Assembly: GCA_026995045.1 (NCBI GenBank)
Contig: JALWPK010000037.1
Location: 22,649 to 86,648, forward strand
Length of the DNA stretch: 64,000 nucleotides
Reading direction: 5' to 3'
Origin: Gammaproteobacteria bacterium
GTDB lineage: Bacteria; Pseudomonadota; Gammaproteobacteria; SZUA-229
Part shown: piece after piece, positions 17,642 to 29,700 of the stretch
Position numbering within the stretch: the stretch's first letter is position 1
How the letters are laid out: each line of letters opens with the position of its first letter
Notes under the pieces: model-generated
What the model saw: only the letters and a program-made list of their open reading frames with translations
What the model was told of the DNA's origin: nothing
Databases searched by the model: none
Position numbers and translations under genes: made by a program

Positions 17642-19009
17642 ATGCATACCAGTGTTTTCGATTTGTTTACCATCGGCATCGGCCCGTCCAGTTCGCATAC
17701 GGTTGGTCCGATGCGCGCCGCGCGTCTGTTTGTTGAGCAGTTGCAAAAGCAGGCGTTACTGAAAAAGACGCGGGCCGTGCAGTGTGAGCTTTATGGTTCA
17801 CTGGCCGCAACCGGCAAGGGGCATGGCAGCGATCGCGCGGTGATGATGGGGCTGGAAGGCGAAACGCCTGAAGCAATCGATATTGATGCTATAGATGAGC
17901 GCCTGCGGGCGATTGGCGAAACCTGCTGCATCAAGCTGCTCGGCATACACAGCACACATTTCGACCCTGAACGGCATTTGCTGTTCATGCGCAACCAGAC
18001 GTTGCCGTTTCATCCCAACGGTATGACCTTCATCGCTTATGATGTTGACGACAAAGTACTCTCGCAAAAAACCTATTACTCTGTCGGCGGCGGTTTTGTA
18101 GTCAGCGAAGACAAGCAGGCGCTGGAGGAACTTGTCGCCAGCGTGCCGTATCCTTTTTCTTCCGGCGAAGACTTGTTGCAGTTGTGTGAAAAGAACGTCT
18201 GCAATATCAGCGATATCATGATGGCGAACGAGCTGGTCAGCCGTGATGAGCCGACCGTGCGGCGCAAGTTGTTGCACATTGCCGACACCATGTCAGCCTG
18301 CATCCAGCGTGGCTGCAACACCACCGGCATTCTGCCGGGCGGTATGAAAGTGCGCCGCCGCGCCGCCGACCTGTATCAAACGCTGAGCAGCTGGCCGCGG
18401 GATGGCAAGCACGACCCGCTCAACGTGCTCGACTGGCTCAATCTGTATGCGCTTGCGGTGAGCGAGGAAAACGCCGCTGGCGGCAGGGTGGTGACAGCGC
18501 CCACCAATGGCGCAGCAGGTATTATCCCGGCGGTGATGCAATACTGCCGCCATTTTTTCAAATCCACCGATGACGACATCATTCGTTTCCTGCTCACCGC
18601 CGCTGCTATTGGCTCCTTATATAAGGAAAACGCTTCGATATCCGGCGCCGATGTCGGCTGTCAGGGCGAAGTTGGCGTCGCCAGTTCGATGGCGGCCGCG
18701 GCGCTTACCGAGCTGATGGGAGGAACCCCCGCTCAGGTGGAAAATGCGGCGGAAATCGGCATGGAGCACAATCTGGGGTTGACCTGTGACCCGGTCGGTG
18801 GTCTGGTGCAGGTGCCCTGCATCGAGCGCAACGCCATGGGCGCTGTCAAGGCGCTCAATGCCGCGCGCATGGCCTTGCAGGGCGATGGCCGGCATTTTGT
18901 GTCGCTCGACAAGGTGATTAAAACCATGCGCGACACCGGCCGTGACATGCAGGAAAAATACAAGGAAACCTCGCGCGGTGGACTCGCCGTCAATGTGATT
19001 GAATGCTAG
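17642..19009 (+). CDS. sdaA: L-serine ammonia-lyase (single-chain, iron-sulfur)
   Basis: A 455-residue enzyme that deaminates L-serine to pyruvate and ammonia with a [4Fe-4S] cluster. The N-terminal beta-domain begins [21 protein letters not shown], as in bacterial SdaA. The C-terminal alpha-domain carries the cluster cysteines in [16 protein letters not shown] and [18 protein letters not shown]. Length and both domains are complete. A serine-using acetyltransferase (cysE) lies 8 kb away, but no direct link is implied. Confidence 0.95.
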   Translation: MHTSVFDLFTIGIGPSSSHTVGPMRAARLFVEQLQKQALLKKTRAVQCELYGSLAATGKGHGSDRAVMMGLEGETPEAIDIDAIDERLRAIGETCCIKLLGIHSTHFDPERHLLFMRNQTLPFHPNGMTFIAYDVDDKVLSQKTYYSVGGGFVVSEDKQALEELVASVPYPFSSGEDLLQLCEKNVCNISDIMMANELVSRDEPTVRRKLLHIADTMSACIQRGCNTTGILPGGMKVRRRAADLYQTLSSWPRDGKHDPLNVLDWLNLYALAVSEENAAGGRVVTAPTNGAAGIIPAVMQYCRHFFKSTDDDIIRFLLTAAAIGSLYKENASISGADVGCQGEVGVASSMAAAALTELMGGTPAQVENAAEIGMEHNLGLTCDPVGGLVQVPCIERNAMGAVKALNAARMALQGDGRHFVSLDKVIKTMRDTGRDMQEKYKETSRGGLAVNVIEC

Positions 19010-19019
19010 CCGACCGTCT

Positions 19020-19241
19020 CTACCTGACCAGCTCCAGATCACGGTAGTGCGCATTCAGCCAGCATTTTGGCAGATGCTCGCCGGATGGAAACAGCAGCTC
19101 GTTTTTGCTGAAGGTTTCCGGATCCTGCATTTCCTCACCGTGCTGATAGCGCCCGATCAGGGTGTCGCAATACGGGTCGAACAAATCCTTCAGAGTCAGC
19201 ACTTCTACCAGATCACCGTTGTCTTTGTGTTTTAAAAACAT
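19020..19241 (-). CDS. conserved small protein, function unknown
   Basis: A 73-residue acidic protein beginning MFLKHKDNGDLVEVL and containing LKDLFDPYCDTLIGRYQHGE and PSGEHLPKCW. I recall closely similar small proteins in gammaproteobacteria, often labelled loosely as acetyltransferase, but nothing in it shows such a fold. ATG 19241 has GGGAG six bases upstream and is preferred to ATG 19247, which abuts it. Convergent with sdaA, 10 bp away; divergent from the DUF938 gene. Confidence 0.75.
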   Translation of the reverse strand: MFLKHKDNGDLVEVLTLKDLFDPYCDTLIGRYQHGEEMQDPETFSKNELLFPSGEHLPKCWLNAHYRDLELVR

Positions 19242-19343
19242 GGTCATCTCCCGGGTCTGCGATGTCAACAATCATTATAATGCCGATGAAACCCGTATTT
19301 CATCCACACACTGCAATGTTATTTCACTACCTGCCGGGAGATC

Positions 19344-19949
19344 ATGACTTCCATCAATAAACCGTATGCGGAATCCTGCGATCAGAACCGTGAGCCGATT
19401 CTGCGGGTTATCCAGCCCCTGTTGCTGGATTGCGGCGAGCTGCTTGAAATCGGCAGCGGCACTGGTCAGCATGCTGTCTATTTCGCCGCAGCCATGCCGC
19501 ACTTGCAGTGGCATACCAGTGATCTGGCGGCATATCACGAAGGCATAAAAATGTGGCTGCGGGAAAGCGGACTCGACAATGTGCATTTGCCGTTCGAGCT
19601 GGACGTGAGCCGTTCGGACTGGCCCGCGCAAACCTATGACGCGGTTTTCACCGCCAATACCTGCCACATCATGCGCTGGCGGGATGTGCAGGCCATGTTT
19701 GCCGGTGTTGGCGGGGTGTTGAAACCGGGTGGCAGGTTTCTGGTGTATGGCCCGTTTAACTACAACGGCGCCTACACCAGTGAAAGCAATGCGCGTTTCG
19801 ACGCATGGTTAAAAGCGCGTGACCCGCACAGCGCCATTCGCCATTTTGAGAAACTGGATGAATTGGCCCGGCTGGCGGGCATGAGTTTGCAGCAGGATGC
19901 CGCCATGCCCGCCAACAACCGGCTTCTGTACTGGCGCAAGCAACCCTGA
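19344..19949 (+). CDS. DUF938 family SAM-dependent methyltransferase-like protein
   Basis: A 201-residue class I methyltransferase fold. It begins KPYAESCDQNREPIL, a DUF938 hallmark; motif I is LLEIGSGTGQHAVYFA, and later FTANTCHIMRW and VLKPGGRFLVYGPFNYNG match the family. The substrate is unknown. Only one gene-length domain is present, of normal size. Confidence 0.9.
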   Translation: MTSINKPYAESCDQNREPILRVIQPLLLDCGELLEIGSGTGQHAVYFAAAMPHLQWHTSDLAAYHEGIKMWLRESGLDNVHLPFELDVSRSDWPAQTYDAVFTANTCHIMRWRDVQAMFAGVGGVLKPGGRFLVYGPFNYNGAYTSESNARFDAWLKARDPHSAIRHFEKLDELARLAGMSLQQDAAMPANNRLLYWRKQP

Positions 19950-19969
19950 AACGGCATCAGGTATGGCAA

Positions 19970-20251
19970 TCAGCCGTACAGGCAAAGATAGGCGACATCG
20001 CCTGCAATTTTCAGATGAAACGCGCTGTCAGCGGGTACGTGGAAAGTCTCACCCGCCTGGAAGGTTTGCCATCTGTCACTGCCGGGTAACCATGCTTCCA
20101 TCGCGCCGCTGGCAACGGTTACAGTTTCCTAGTCCGCTGTATTGAATGTGTACTCGCCGGCTTGCATCACGCCAACCGTTGCCGGCAAGGCGTCCGTATG
20201 CAGCGACAGGGATTTCACCTTGCCGTCAAAATATTCGTTAACTTCAATCAT
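19970..20251 (-). pseudogene. ppnP: pyrimidine/purine nucleoside phosphorylase PpnP, in-frame stop
   Basis: Reading the minus strand from ATG 20251 gives a 94-codon frame that matches PpnP (DUF1255, YaiE) from end to end: [29 protein letters not shown], then ETVTVASGAMEAWLPG, FQAGETFHVPADSAFHLKI and YLCLYG. Codon 41 is TAG (20131-20129), between NTAD and ETVTV, where E. coli has Pro. The rest of the frame is intact, including the C-terminus and the stop at 19970, so the lesion is one base: a recent nonsense mutation, a sequencing error or, less likely, read-through. The intact enzyme is a small cupin that splits nucleosides with phosphate. Confidence 0.85.
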
Positions 20252-20637
20252 GTTTGCCTGGCCTGTGGAAAGGAGTCAGGGATAATAGGCATGCAGGTTC
20301 ATGTAACCTGCATGCGTTGACCCGGGCAACGACTGATGTAGTGCACTGAAATTGTGACGCAGCGCAAAAAACCGGTAATTTGTATTAAACCTGTGTGACA
20401 GCTTCGCTTATCATTGCCTTGCCCGAAGTGCAAGCCGGCAGTTCATGTTTTCCACAACAAAACTGTGCGCCTGTTCACAAATGTTTCAGTTTATTAGTGA
20501 ACGCTAATCTTTTGGCGCCGGTTGAATTGTAATGATTCTGAATGTTTGCAGGCATCAAGCGCTGAATGGTGGTTGACCTGCTACTTGTAAGGGCATAGAT
20601 TTACAAATTCTTGCATGTAAAGTGACTTACATAAAAA
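20252..20637. other. intergenic region between ppnP and the TPS locus, with a perfect hairpin
   Basis: A 386-bp divergent spacer. It holds an 11-bp perfect inverted repeat, GCATGCAGGTT (20289-20299) and AACCTGCATGC (20305-20315) around a 5-nt loop, without a T run, so it is more likely an operator or RNA hairpin in the ppnP leader than a terminator. The half near tpsB is AT-rich and presumably carries its promoter. No ORF was recognised. Confidence 0.6.
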
Positions 20638-22245
20638 ATGATAAAAAATAATAAACAAATACATGGCGTTAGCAAAACGCTTTGTGTAACGGGATTAATT
20701 GCCGCCCTGATTGCCGGCATACCGGTAAAGTCAACGCTGGCGCTGGAAGAACCACCACAGGTGCATTTTGTTGTTAACCGGTTTGAAGTGACCGGCAATA
20801 ACCCGCTCAGTGATGAAGATGCCGCCAGCCTGCTGCAACAATTTGTTGGCGATCATTATGGACTGGAAGGCTTGCAGGCGGCGGCGGAGGAACTGGAAGC
20901 TGCATTCCGCAGCAGGGGCTATGCTTTTTACCGTGTTACCCTCATACCGCAGGAACTCAAGGATGGCGTGATACGGTTTGAAGTCACCGAGTTTGATATT
21001 GACCGGGTCGTGATCGATGGCAATCAACATTTCTCCGATGCCAATATTCGCCGTAATGCGCCGGGACTGGCGTCCGGCAAGACCCCCAACACCACGGTGC
21101 TGTCCCGCGCCATCAACATGGCGAATGAGCAGCCCTCCAAAAGCCTGAAGCTGACCTTCGCGGAAAGCCGAAGCGGCGGCGCGATTGATGCAAAAATAAA
21201 AGTCGCGGATCAGAGCCCGGATTTTTTCTTTTTCAATCTGAACAACACCGGCACAAGCAGCACCGGCGAATATCGCCTGACCAGCGCCTATACCTGGTCC
21301 AACCTGTTTAACAGGGATCACAACCTCACGTTGACTTACACCCTGTCGCCGGATGAGCTGGATGTGGTCAGTCAGTTCGGCGCCTTCTACAGCCTGCCGA
21401 ATTATCGCGACGGCTCAAAATGGAGTTTTTTTCTTGCCGATTCCGATGTGCAGACCGGCATCATCAACAACAGCTTTGAAATCAGCGGCAGCGGCACGGT
21501 TATCGGCGCCAGTTACAATAAGCGCCTGTTGCAAACCGGAATATACAAGCAGGAATATGAAATCAGCCTGACGCAAAAGGCGTTTGAGAACAGCAAGGCA
21601 TTTAGCACAACCCCGAGCAAGGTCACCAGCCGCCCGCTCGGCCTGATTTATCGCGGCTTCTGGCTGACCACAAAATACAATTTCAGTTTTCATATCGATG
21701 GCTACTTCAATATATCCGGTGGCTCCAATAACGATGACGCGGCCTATTTTGCGGCCAATTGCGCCATCGCGAATCCAGGCTGTGAAGGCAAGGCGGACTG
21801 GAGCCTGTTCAAGTATGGGTTGAACTACCAGTACTTTCATTCCGGCTGGGTTTACCGCATTGCGCTGGAAGGCCAGCAAACCGGCGACCAGTTGATTTCC
21901 GGCGAACAGTTCGGCGTTGGCGGCAGTCGCTCGGTGCGCGGTTTTGAAGAACGCACCATCCTCGGCGATAGTGGTTATCAAATCAACCTGGAAGCGTGGA
22001 TGCCGGCGCTCACCAGCTACCGGATACGCCCGTTGTTTTTCTACGACATGGCGAGCATCACACGCGAGTATGCACAGTTCGGTTTACCTGAAAGCGAGGA
22101 TCTTGCCTCAATCGGCGCAGGCATGCGCTGGTCACACAACAATACGCTGAGCGTGTCAGCCGACCTGGGTTATGTGCTGCAGGAAGCGGGCAATGTCGAA
22201 AAAGGTGACGTACGTCTCCATATTGATTTGTTTTATCGGTTATAA
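20638..22245 (+). CDS. TpsB outer-membrane transporter (ShlB/FhaC/HecB family)
   Basis: A 535-residue two-partner secretion transporter expected to export the TpsA protein encoded 1.5 kb downstream. A signal peptide (TGLIAALIAGIPVKSTLA) is followed by a POTRA domain (about 42-120: FVVNRFEVTGNNPLS, FRSRGYAFYRVTLIPQEL) and a second POTRA-like part (FDIDRVVIDGNQHFS). The barrel fills about 190-535, with FGVGGSRSVRGFEERTILGD matching the conserved VRGY/F loop motif of the Omp85/TpsB superfamily. It ends in an aromatic strand (IDLFYRL). No clear Shine-Dalgarno precedes ATG 20638. Order tpsB, FecR-domain gene, tpsA suggests one operon. Confidence 0.92.
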   Translation: MIKNNKQIHGVSKTLCVTGLIAALIAGIPVKSTLALEEPPQVHFVVNRFEVTGNNPLSDEDAASLLQQFVGDHYGLEGLQAAAEELEAAFRSRGYAFYRVTLIPQELKDGVIRFEVTEFDIDRVVIDGNQHFSDANIRRNAPGLASGKTPNTTVLSRAINMANEQPSKSLKLTFAESRSGGAIDAKIKVADQSPDFFFFNLNNTGTSSTGEYRLTSAYTWSNLFNRDHNLTLTYTLSPDELDVVSQFGAFYSLPNYRDGSKWSFFLADSDVQTGIINNSFEISGSGTVIGASYNKRLLQTGIYKQEYEISLTQKAFENSKAFSTTPSKVTSRPLGLIYRGFWLTTKYNFSFHIDGYFNISGGSNNDDAAYFAANCAIANPGCEGKADWSLFKYGLNYQYFHSGWVYRIALEGQQTGDQLISGEQFGVGGSRSVRGFEERTILGDSGYQINLEAWMPALTSYRIRPLFFYDMASITREYAQFGLPESEDLASIGAGMRWSHNNTLSVSADLGYVLQEAGNVEKGDVRLHIDLFYRL

Positions 22246-22296
22246 ATCAACAAGGGATGCCGCCAGTGGTGAATAGAGCTTCGAGGATGATAAAAC

Positions 22297-23691
22297 ATGA
22301 AACCTAGTCTAGTGATGAGTTTTTGCTGCCTGATTCTGACTTGCGCGGCGGCGTCCGCCGGGGAAGTCGGCAAGGTCAGGTACGCGCGCGGCGCGGTCAC
22401 GATTCAGCAACCAGATGGCTCGGGCGCACGACTGATTGGCAAGGGAGGCGTCATCAACAAGGGCGAAGTGGTGAAAACCGGCTCTAAAAGTTTCGCCATC
22501 ATCCAGTTGGGCGACGACACCAAAATGACGCTGCGCCCGGGCAGCTCGTTTGCAGTGGAAAACATGAACGCGAAAAAAACCAGCAAGGCCTCGGCGTTGT
22601 TACGGCTGTTCCGCGGCGGCTTGCGCGCTGTCACCGGTTTTATCAGCAAGTTTAATCCGAACGGCTACAAGATTCGCACCTCTGTCGCCACCATCGGGAT
22701 TCGCGGCACCAAATTTGACGCGCGTTTATGCGCTGACGACTGCGATCGCGAGAACAAGAAATTGCAGGATCAGGATAAGCAGGATGGCGCACTCGCAGTC
22801 GCCAAAGTGGTGTTCATGCGTGGCGACATCAAGGCGGAAAACTTCAGGGATGAATTGCGCTCGCTCAAGCGCCTGTCGCCGATTTTTGAAGGCGATACTG
22901 TCATCACCGGCGAAGGCGCCTATGCCGTTCTGGTGTTCCGCGACAAAAGCCGCGTAACCCTGCAGGAGCTGACCAGCTTCCGTGTGGATGAACTGCGTTA
23001 CAACGGGAAAAAAGCAGAAAAAGGGCTGTCGGCGCTGTTCAGTCTGCTGCGCGGCGGCTTGCGCACCGTGACCGGCTTGATTGGCCGCCTCAAGCCGTCA
23101 GCCTATCGCATGCGCACCTCCATCGCCACCATCGGTATTCGGGGAACCGGTTATGACTTGTTGTGTTCCGGCGAATGTGCGATTGACGGTTCGCCATCGA
23201 AGCGTCCCATGCCGAGAGGCGACGGTCTGTATTCCCACGTTTGGGACGGCAAGATTGTGATGGGCGAATTGCCAGTGGATACCAATGAATCGGGATTCAA
23301 ACAATCCCTGCAAAGCCGGCCGGTTAAATTGCCGGAGACGCCGCGCTTCTTTTATCGTAATCCTGCGCCCCGTCCCGACAAGATTGATGTGGACGAGGAC
23401 AAACTGTTTGCCAACGCCTCGGGCGATGTGGAGCCGGGGCTGTATGTCAGCGTGAAAGAGGGCAAGGTGACGATAGAGTCAGACCGCACCGGCAAACAGT
23501 TGACCATCACCAAAGGCATGGCGGCATTTGCCGGCATTGCCGGTCAGGTCGCGCAACTGCCGGCCATACCGGCATTCCAGGCGCGGGATATATTCCCGAC
23601 GCCGGATAGTTTCGAGCCCAAGGCGCTTAACCTGAGCGGTAGCGATGTTGGCGCCAAAGATACCGGCGCCAGCGTTTGTGAAGTGAAATAA
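22297..23691 (+). CDS. exported protein with two FecR domains
   Basis: A 464-residue secreted or periplasmic protein. After a signal peptide (MSFCCLILTCAAASA) two FecR-type domains follow (about 55-140 and 195-287). Each ends in the same phrase, GGLR(A/T)VTG followed by SVATIGIRGTKFD or SIATIGIRGTGYD, so the domain was duplicated inside the gene. Cysteine pairs follow each copy (CADDC; CSGEC). The C-terminal 170 residues contain VEPGLYVSVKEGKVTI, perhaps a third, partial FecR-like unit. No transmembrane helix or sigma-factor partner is seen, so it is not a classical FecR anti-sigma regulator. Its place between tpsB and tpsA suggests a role in secretion or surface display; that is inference. 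Confidence 0.85.
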   Translation: MKPSLVMSFCCLILTCAAASAGEVGKVRYARGAVTIQQPDGSGARLIGKGGVINKGEVVKTGSKSFAIIQLGDDTKMTLRPGSSFAVENMNAKKTSKASALLRLFRGGLRAVTGFISKFNPNGYKIRTSVATIGIRGTKFDARLCADDCDRENKKLQDQDKQDGALAVAKVVFMRGDIKAENFRDELRSLKRLSPIFEGDTVITGEGAYAVLVFRDKSRVTLQELTSFRVDELRYNGKKAEKGLSALFSLLRGGLRTVTGLIGRLKPSAYRMRTSIATIGIRGTGYDLLCSGECAIDGSPSKRPMPRGDGLYSHVWDGKIVMGELPVDTNESGFKQSLQSRPVKLPETPRFFYRNPAPRPDKIDVDEDKLFANASGDVEPGLYVSVKEGKVTIESDRTGKQLTITKGMAAFAGIAGQVAQLPAIPAFQARDIFPTPDSFEPKALNLSGSDVGAKDTGASVCEVK

Positions 23692-23736
23692 GTTCATATT
23701 GAAACAGCGTTACAAAAGAGTAGCGGAGTGAATCAG

Positions 23737-26700
23737 ATGGAAAAGGCAGCCACATTCAGAACATTCATGCGTTTATGCGTTGTCGCCGCCACGCTTATGG
23801 CGGCTGCGCCTGTCACCGCCAATCCGACGGGCGGCGTGGTGGTCAATGGCGCCGCCAGCTTCCAGACCAGCGGCAATACCCTGACCGTCACCAACACCCC
23901 CGGCGCGATTATCAACTGGCAGTCCTTTGGCATCGCCGCCAACGAAGTCACCCGTTTTGTGCAACAATCCGCCAGCAGCGCCGTGCTCAATCGCGTCACC
24001 GGCGGCGACCCGTCCGCCATACTCGGTCAGTTGCAATCCAACGGCCGGGTCTATCTGGTCAACCCCAACGGCATCGTGTTCGGCCAGAACGCCGTCATCG
24101 ACACCGCCGGCCTTATCGCCAGCACACTTAACCTGAGTAATCAGGACTTTCTCGCCAATCGCCTCAAATTCGAAGACCTGGCCAATAACGCCGAAATACT
24201 CAATCAGGGCTTCATCCACACCAGCAACGAAGGCGAAGTGGTGCTGGTGGCGCCCACCATCAATAATGAAGGCGTCATCGATGTTGAGCAGGGCAAGCTG
24301 GTATTGGCGGCCGGGCAGAGCGTCACCATCTCCTCGCTCAACTACGACAACATCGAATTTGAAGTGCAGGCACCGGACAACGCCGTGGTCAATCTCGGCG
24401 AATTGATGAGTGACGGCGGCTCCATCGGCGTGTTCGCTGGCAGCATCACTAACCGAGGCGCTATCAGCGCCAACGCCATCAGCGTAGACGAAGCCGGCAA
24501 CATCCGCCTTGTCGCTCAGGCCGACAACGTGCAAACCAGCGCCAATGTCAGCGCAACCAGTAAAACCGGCAAGGGCGGCCACATCGAAATACTGGGCGAC
24601 CGGGTGGGACTGTTCGGTGAAACCCGGGTTGACGCCTCCGGCCAAACCAGCGGCGGCGAGGTTCTTGTGGGCGGCGACTACCAGGGCAGTGGCGACACCC
24701 CGGCTGCAAGCACCACCCAGGTCAGCCAGCACAGCAGCATCAAGGCCGACGCCATTGAATCCGGTGACGGCGGCAAGGTCATCATCTGGTCCGATGACTT
24801 CACGCTGTTCTACGGCAGCGCATCGGCAACGGGCGGGGCGGTTTCCGGGGATGGTGGTTTTATTGAAATTTCCGGCAAAGGCAATCTCGGTTTTTACGGC
24901 TTTGCCAGTGCAAGCAGCGCGTTTGGCAGCCCTGGCGATATTCTGTTTGATCCGATTGATATCACTATCGCTCTCGGTGGTCTGACGACTATCACTAATC
25001 CGGTCAACTTCATCGATAACCCCGGTCAATCTCTGACCATCGATCCTTCCGCTATTACCAGCATACTGAATCAAGGGACGCCAGTCACACTCCAGGCGGA
25101 TAGAGTGATTACAGTAACCGATGCAATCATCACAGCGGCGAACGGAGCAGGCGGCAGCCTGACCATGCAAGCCGGCGAGTCGATTATTATCAATGCGAAC
25201 ATTGTCACCGACAACGGTCGGTTGAGTTTGACAGCCAATGATATCGGCGCAGATTTGAATAATCGTGGCTTAGGCAAAGCCAATATTCAAATGGCGGATG
25301 GGGTCACTATTGATACCGGTACGGGCAATATTGAAATGACCATCGATATGGGTAATGGCAGCGGAACCAGTGGCGATATGTTGTTGGCGACACTCAAGGC
25401 GCAGGATATTATCCTGCGGCAGCATGGTTTGACGGCGGGTTCGAGTATATTCCGCACGGCAACCGGCAGTATTACCGCCAATTCCGTGTTCATTGACCAT
25501 GATGGAGCAGTGGATGGGCAGGTCGGCTCTGTAACCACGCCACTCAATATCATCACGGATTTTCTCGGCGCGCACATACATGCGCCTACGACATTCGGCA
25601 TCTTCATTGATGCTGCGCCGAATCTGTCTCCGAATTTGGTCGTCGGCCAGACTTGCTATGGCCAGGGATCACTTGGTTGCGGCACGTTCGGAACACATAT
25701 CATCGGTGGCCTGGAGACGGTCGATGGTGGCGGCAACATTGTATTGAATGTGACGGGTGATCTGAACGTTTTCGAGCCGATCAGGACTGATGATGTAGCT
25801 GCAACGGGCAACCCCGGCGATATCACGCTTACCGTCAGCGGCAACACAACCAGTTTTTCGGACATTTTCAACAACATCACCGGTGGCCGGGTTACCGTCA
25901 ATTCAGCGAATCCAATACTGCTTACAGCAGGCAACTATAAAGGCATATTCAGCAACCCGGGCGCCGGCGGTTTTGATGTGAATGGCAATGTCGGTTTTGA
26001 TGCGGTTACATTTGATAATGCAATGCTTAGTGTGAGCACTGGTTTTCTCAATCTCAACGCCACGCTGGATCTGATCAATGGCGCCGTACTGAGCAACAGC
26101 AATGATGTCAATATAGTGGGCGATTTTGATATTGCCAATTCAGTTGGCGCCGCCACTGTTGATAACTTTGGGCGCATTACCAAAACAGCTGGCGCCGGCG
26201 TGACGACAATTGCGGCTGTATTTAACATGAATCCGGGAGCAACCCTGGGAATTGACTCAGGTACGCTTTCACTTGCCGGGGCGCCGTTGAATCTGGCGCG
26301 TGGCGCTGAACTGCATGGCAATGGGACATTTTCGGGTGACGTGATTAGCACTGGTGGCATCATCGGCCCTGAAACCTCGACCGGAGCCATCGGTACTTTA
26401 ACTATTCTTGGTAATCTTATACTCGATGCTGATAGTACGCTGGTGTTTGATATCGCGGGTACGGTGCAAGGAACAAGTTATGATTTTCTTAATGTCAGTG
26501 GCAGTGTCCTGCAGGATGGCATCATTGCGATGTTCTGGGCGAACAATTTCACCGCCAACAGTGGCGCATCGTTCGATATCTTGCAGAGTGGCGCAGGCTT
26601 CAACGGCGTATTCCGCAACGAGCTTGTGCCTGTTGGGGTGACTGCTTTCAGTTCAAATACAGCCACGCCTGGTGTGCTGCAATATGTGTTTACCACAGTG

Positions 26701-29700
26701 GCGCCAAACATATTGTTCTGGACCAACGTAAACAATGGTTTTTTTGATGTTGCATCAAACTGGTCCACAGGTGTGGCGCCTGTTGCAGGTGACTATGTTG
26801 TTATTCAGGATATTGGCGCCAATGCCTCACAAACAGTCACTATCCGTAATGCGGAGTCCGTCGCAGGCATTCAGTCCGACGCTATTCTGGAAATAACGGG
26901 CAGTGGCCAACTGACGATTGATGGCGGCGGTGATTCCGCCATTGTTGGCGACCTGTTTAATCTCAATACAACAGCTGGCCTGGTGTTGAATGGCGCAACG
27001 ACGAATCTGGTGCTTGCATCGAATGCAGTCTGGCAGAGTGGTACGATAAGCGGTAATGGCTCCATCTTCCATCATCCGATTTCCACTCTAACGCTGTCCG
27101 GTGGGCCGCAATTCATATTTGATGGTGTGAATTTTATTAATCATGGTATCGTCAATATCACTACGCTGAATGGTGAGTTGCAACTTAACAATGGCGCGCG
27201 ATTTACCAATAATTTCTTTTATACATCACCGTCTAGACCCACCAGGATTATTACTGCAACTGGGCCGGGCACGGGGTTTTTTGATAACAACAATATCGTT
27301 TCCATCGGTGTGGATGCGACACTGGAAATCAACACTGAATTCAATAACGCTTCTGGCAGTATCAACTTCGGTGCAAATGCTGGCTTATTGCTGATCACAG
27401 GCGGCACATTCTCGGGTGTCGTCACCGTTAACGGTTTTGTACAAAATGATTCAGGTCTTGTGCGGCCAGGCGGCGCCGGCATAGTCGGTTCCATGTTCAT
27501 CAATGGAGGCTTTACGCAAGCCTCAACAGGCCAGTTGGAAATCGACATCACCGACACTACTGCTTTTGACAAACTGAATGTCACTGGCGCGGCAACACTG
27601 GATGGTGAGCTGATACTGAAGCCATCAAATGCAGGCTATGTGCCGGTTGATGGTGATGCCATCACACCGTTGTCTGCCAGCGGTGGAATATTCGGTAATT
27701 TTTTACTGGTAACCAACAACGTTCCTGGCACATCAGAAACAGTCACTATCAATGCAAACGATGTCAGTGTACTGTTCAATCTGCTCAATGCAGCAATATT
27801 ATTTGATGGTGGCCCTGGAGGAACGGGAACTGCCTGGACAGTGGCGGCAAACTGGGCTGGCGATATGTTGCCTACATCCACCGATGACGTCGTGATTGGC
27901 GCGGGTTTCAATGTTGATATATCCGGTACCGCTGACGCATTAAGCATCACGCTCGATGCTAGCAGCTCACTTACGTTAAGTACGGGCACGCTAACTATCG
28001 CAGGCAACTCTGTACTGGACGGCACATTCAATATCAATGGTGGCAATCTTACCGGTAACGGCAATGTTACTCTCAATGGTGATCTGAACTGGACTGGTGG
28101 CTCGCTATCAGGCTTGGGCTCGCTCATCACGAATTCCATTACCAATACCATCAATAGCACAGTCACACTGTCCATGAGCCGCAACTGGATCAATAACGGG
28201 ACCATTACGTGGACAGGTGGCAATCTGAGTGTTTCCGGCGGAAAAAGCTGGATCAATAGCGGCAACTTTGACGTGAATGGCGGTGGTCTTCTCACCGTGA
28301 ATTCTGGCAATACTTTCGATAATCAGGGTAACTATAACGTTATCCAGAGTCATGCTGTGTCAGGTAATGGTGCTTTTGACAATAGTGGTGTGATTGCGCT
28401 TACGGCTGCGCAAACACTTTCCCTGAGTGTGGCAGGGACGGATAGTGGTACCTGGTCGTTAGGAACAGGTTCTGTAGATCTGTTAAGTGGGAATCGATTA
28501 CTTATGGATGGTTTTGCCATAACAGCCACTGCTGGGACACTCAATATTGCAGGTGGTACTTTCGATGTGGCTACGACAACAGCGTTAACACTTCCGTCTG
28601 CAGTTACAACCAATCTTAGTGCAGGTAATATTACTGGCAGCGGCGATCTGGAACTCTTCGGTAATTTTAACTGGAGCGGCGGTTCTTTGACAGGGACTGG
28701 CTTTCTCAGTACGTTTTCTGCGACAGCCACAATCAATAGCGGTGTTGCGTTAACGATGGCGCGTAACTGGAATAGTAGTTCATTGGCATGGACGGGAGGG
28801 GATCTGACTATTACGGGTGGCGTTTTCTGGACTAACTCAGGTAATTTTGACGTTAATGGAGGCGGCACACTAACAGTTAACTCTGGAAATATATTCCTTA
28901 ACCAGGCCAACTATAACGTTATCCTTAGTCATGGCGTTTCAGGAAATGGTAACTTCAATAACAGCGGCATAATCACTATCAGCGGTACGGAAAGTCTGGC
29001 ACTTAATGTGTCAGGTACGGACAGTGGCAGCTGGTCACTGGGGACTGGGTCGGTGAGTCTGGGTTCAGGTATAAGATCAATCTTTGATGGCTTTAGCGCT
29101 ACAGCAACTGGCGGTTTTCTGACAATCAGTGGAGGAACTTTAAATGTCGCTACCTCCAGTCCCTTGATACTACCCGCAACGATTTCTACCACGTTAAGCA
29201 GTGGCAACATCACTGGAAGCGGTGATCTGGTACTCATGGGCCCTCTTGTCTGGAGTGGTGGTGGAATCTCGGGCACTGGTTTACTTACTACCAACTCTAC
29301 TGGCAATAATATAACTGCAGGCGTAACATTGACCTTGAGCCGTAACTGGAATAATGCTGGTGATATCTCCATGATGTCTGGTGGTATGTCTATCACAGGA
29401 GGTGTCACGCTAACCAATACCGGTAATTTTAATATGACCAGTACGGGTGCAATCACCATCAATGCTGGCAATGTGTTCGATAATCAGTCGAATTATGATG
29501 TTGGATCCAATCACACTATCAGCGGTAATGGTAACTTCAACAACAGTGGTGCAATTTCGATTACAGGTAATCGGACATTTACCCTGGCGGCAAGTGGGTC
29601 GGATTCAGGCACCTGGAATATCAACACCGGTACTATTACTCTCGCCAATGGCGTCAGAACGATAAATGCTGGTGCAGTCATCAGTTCGACCAGCGGAATA

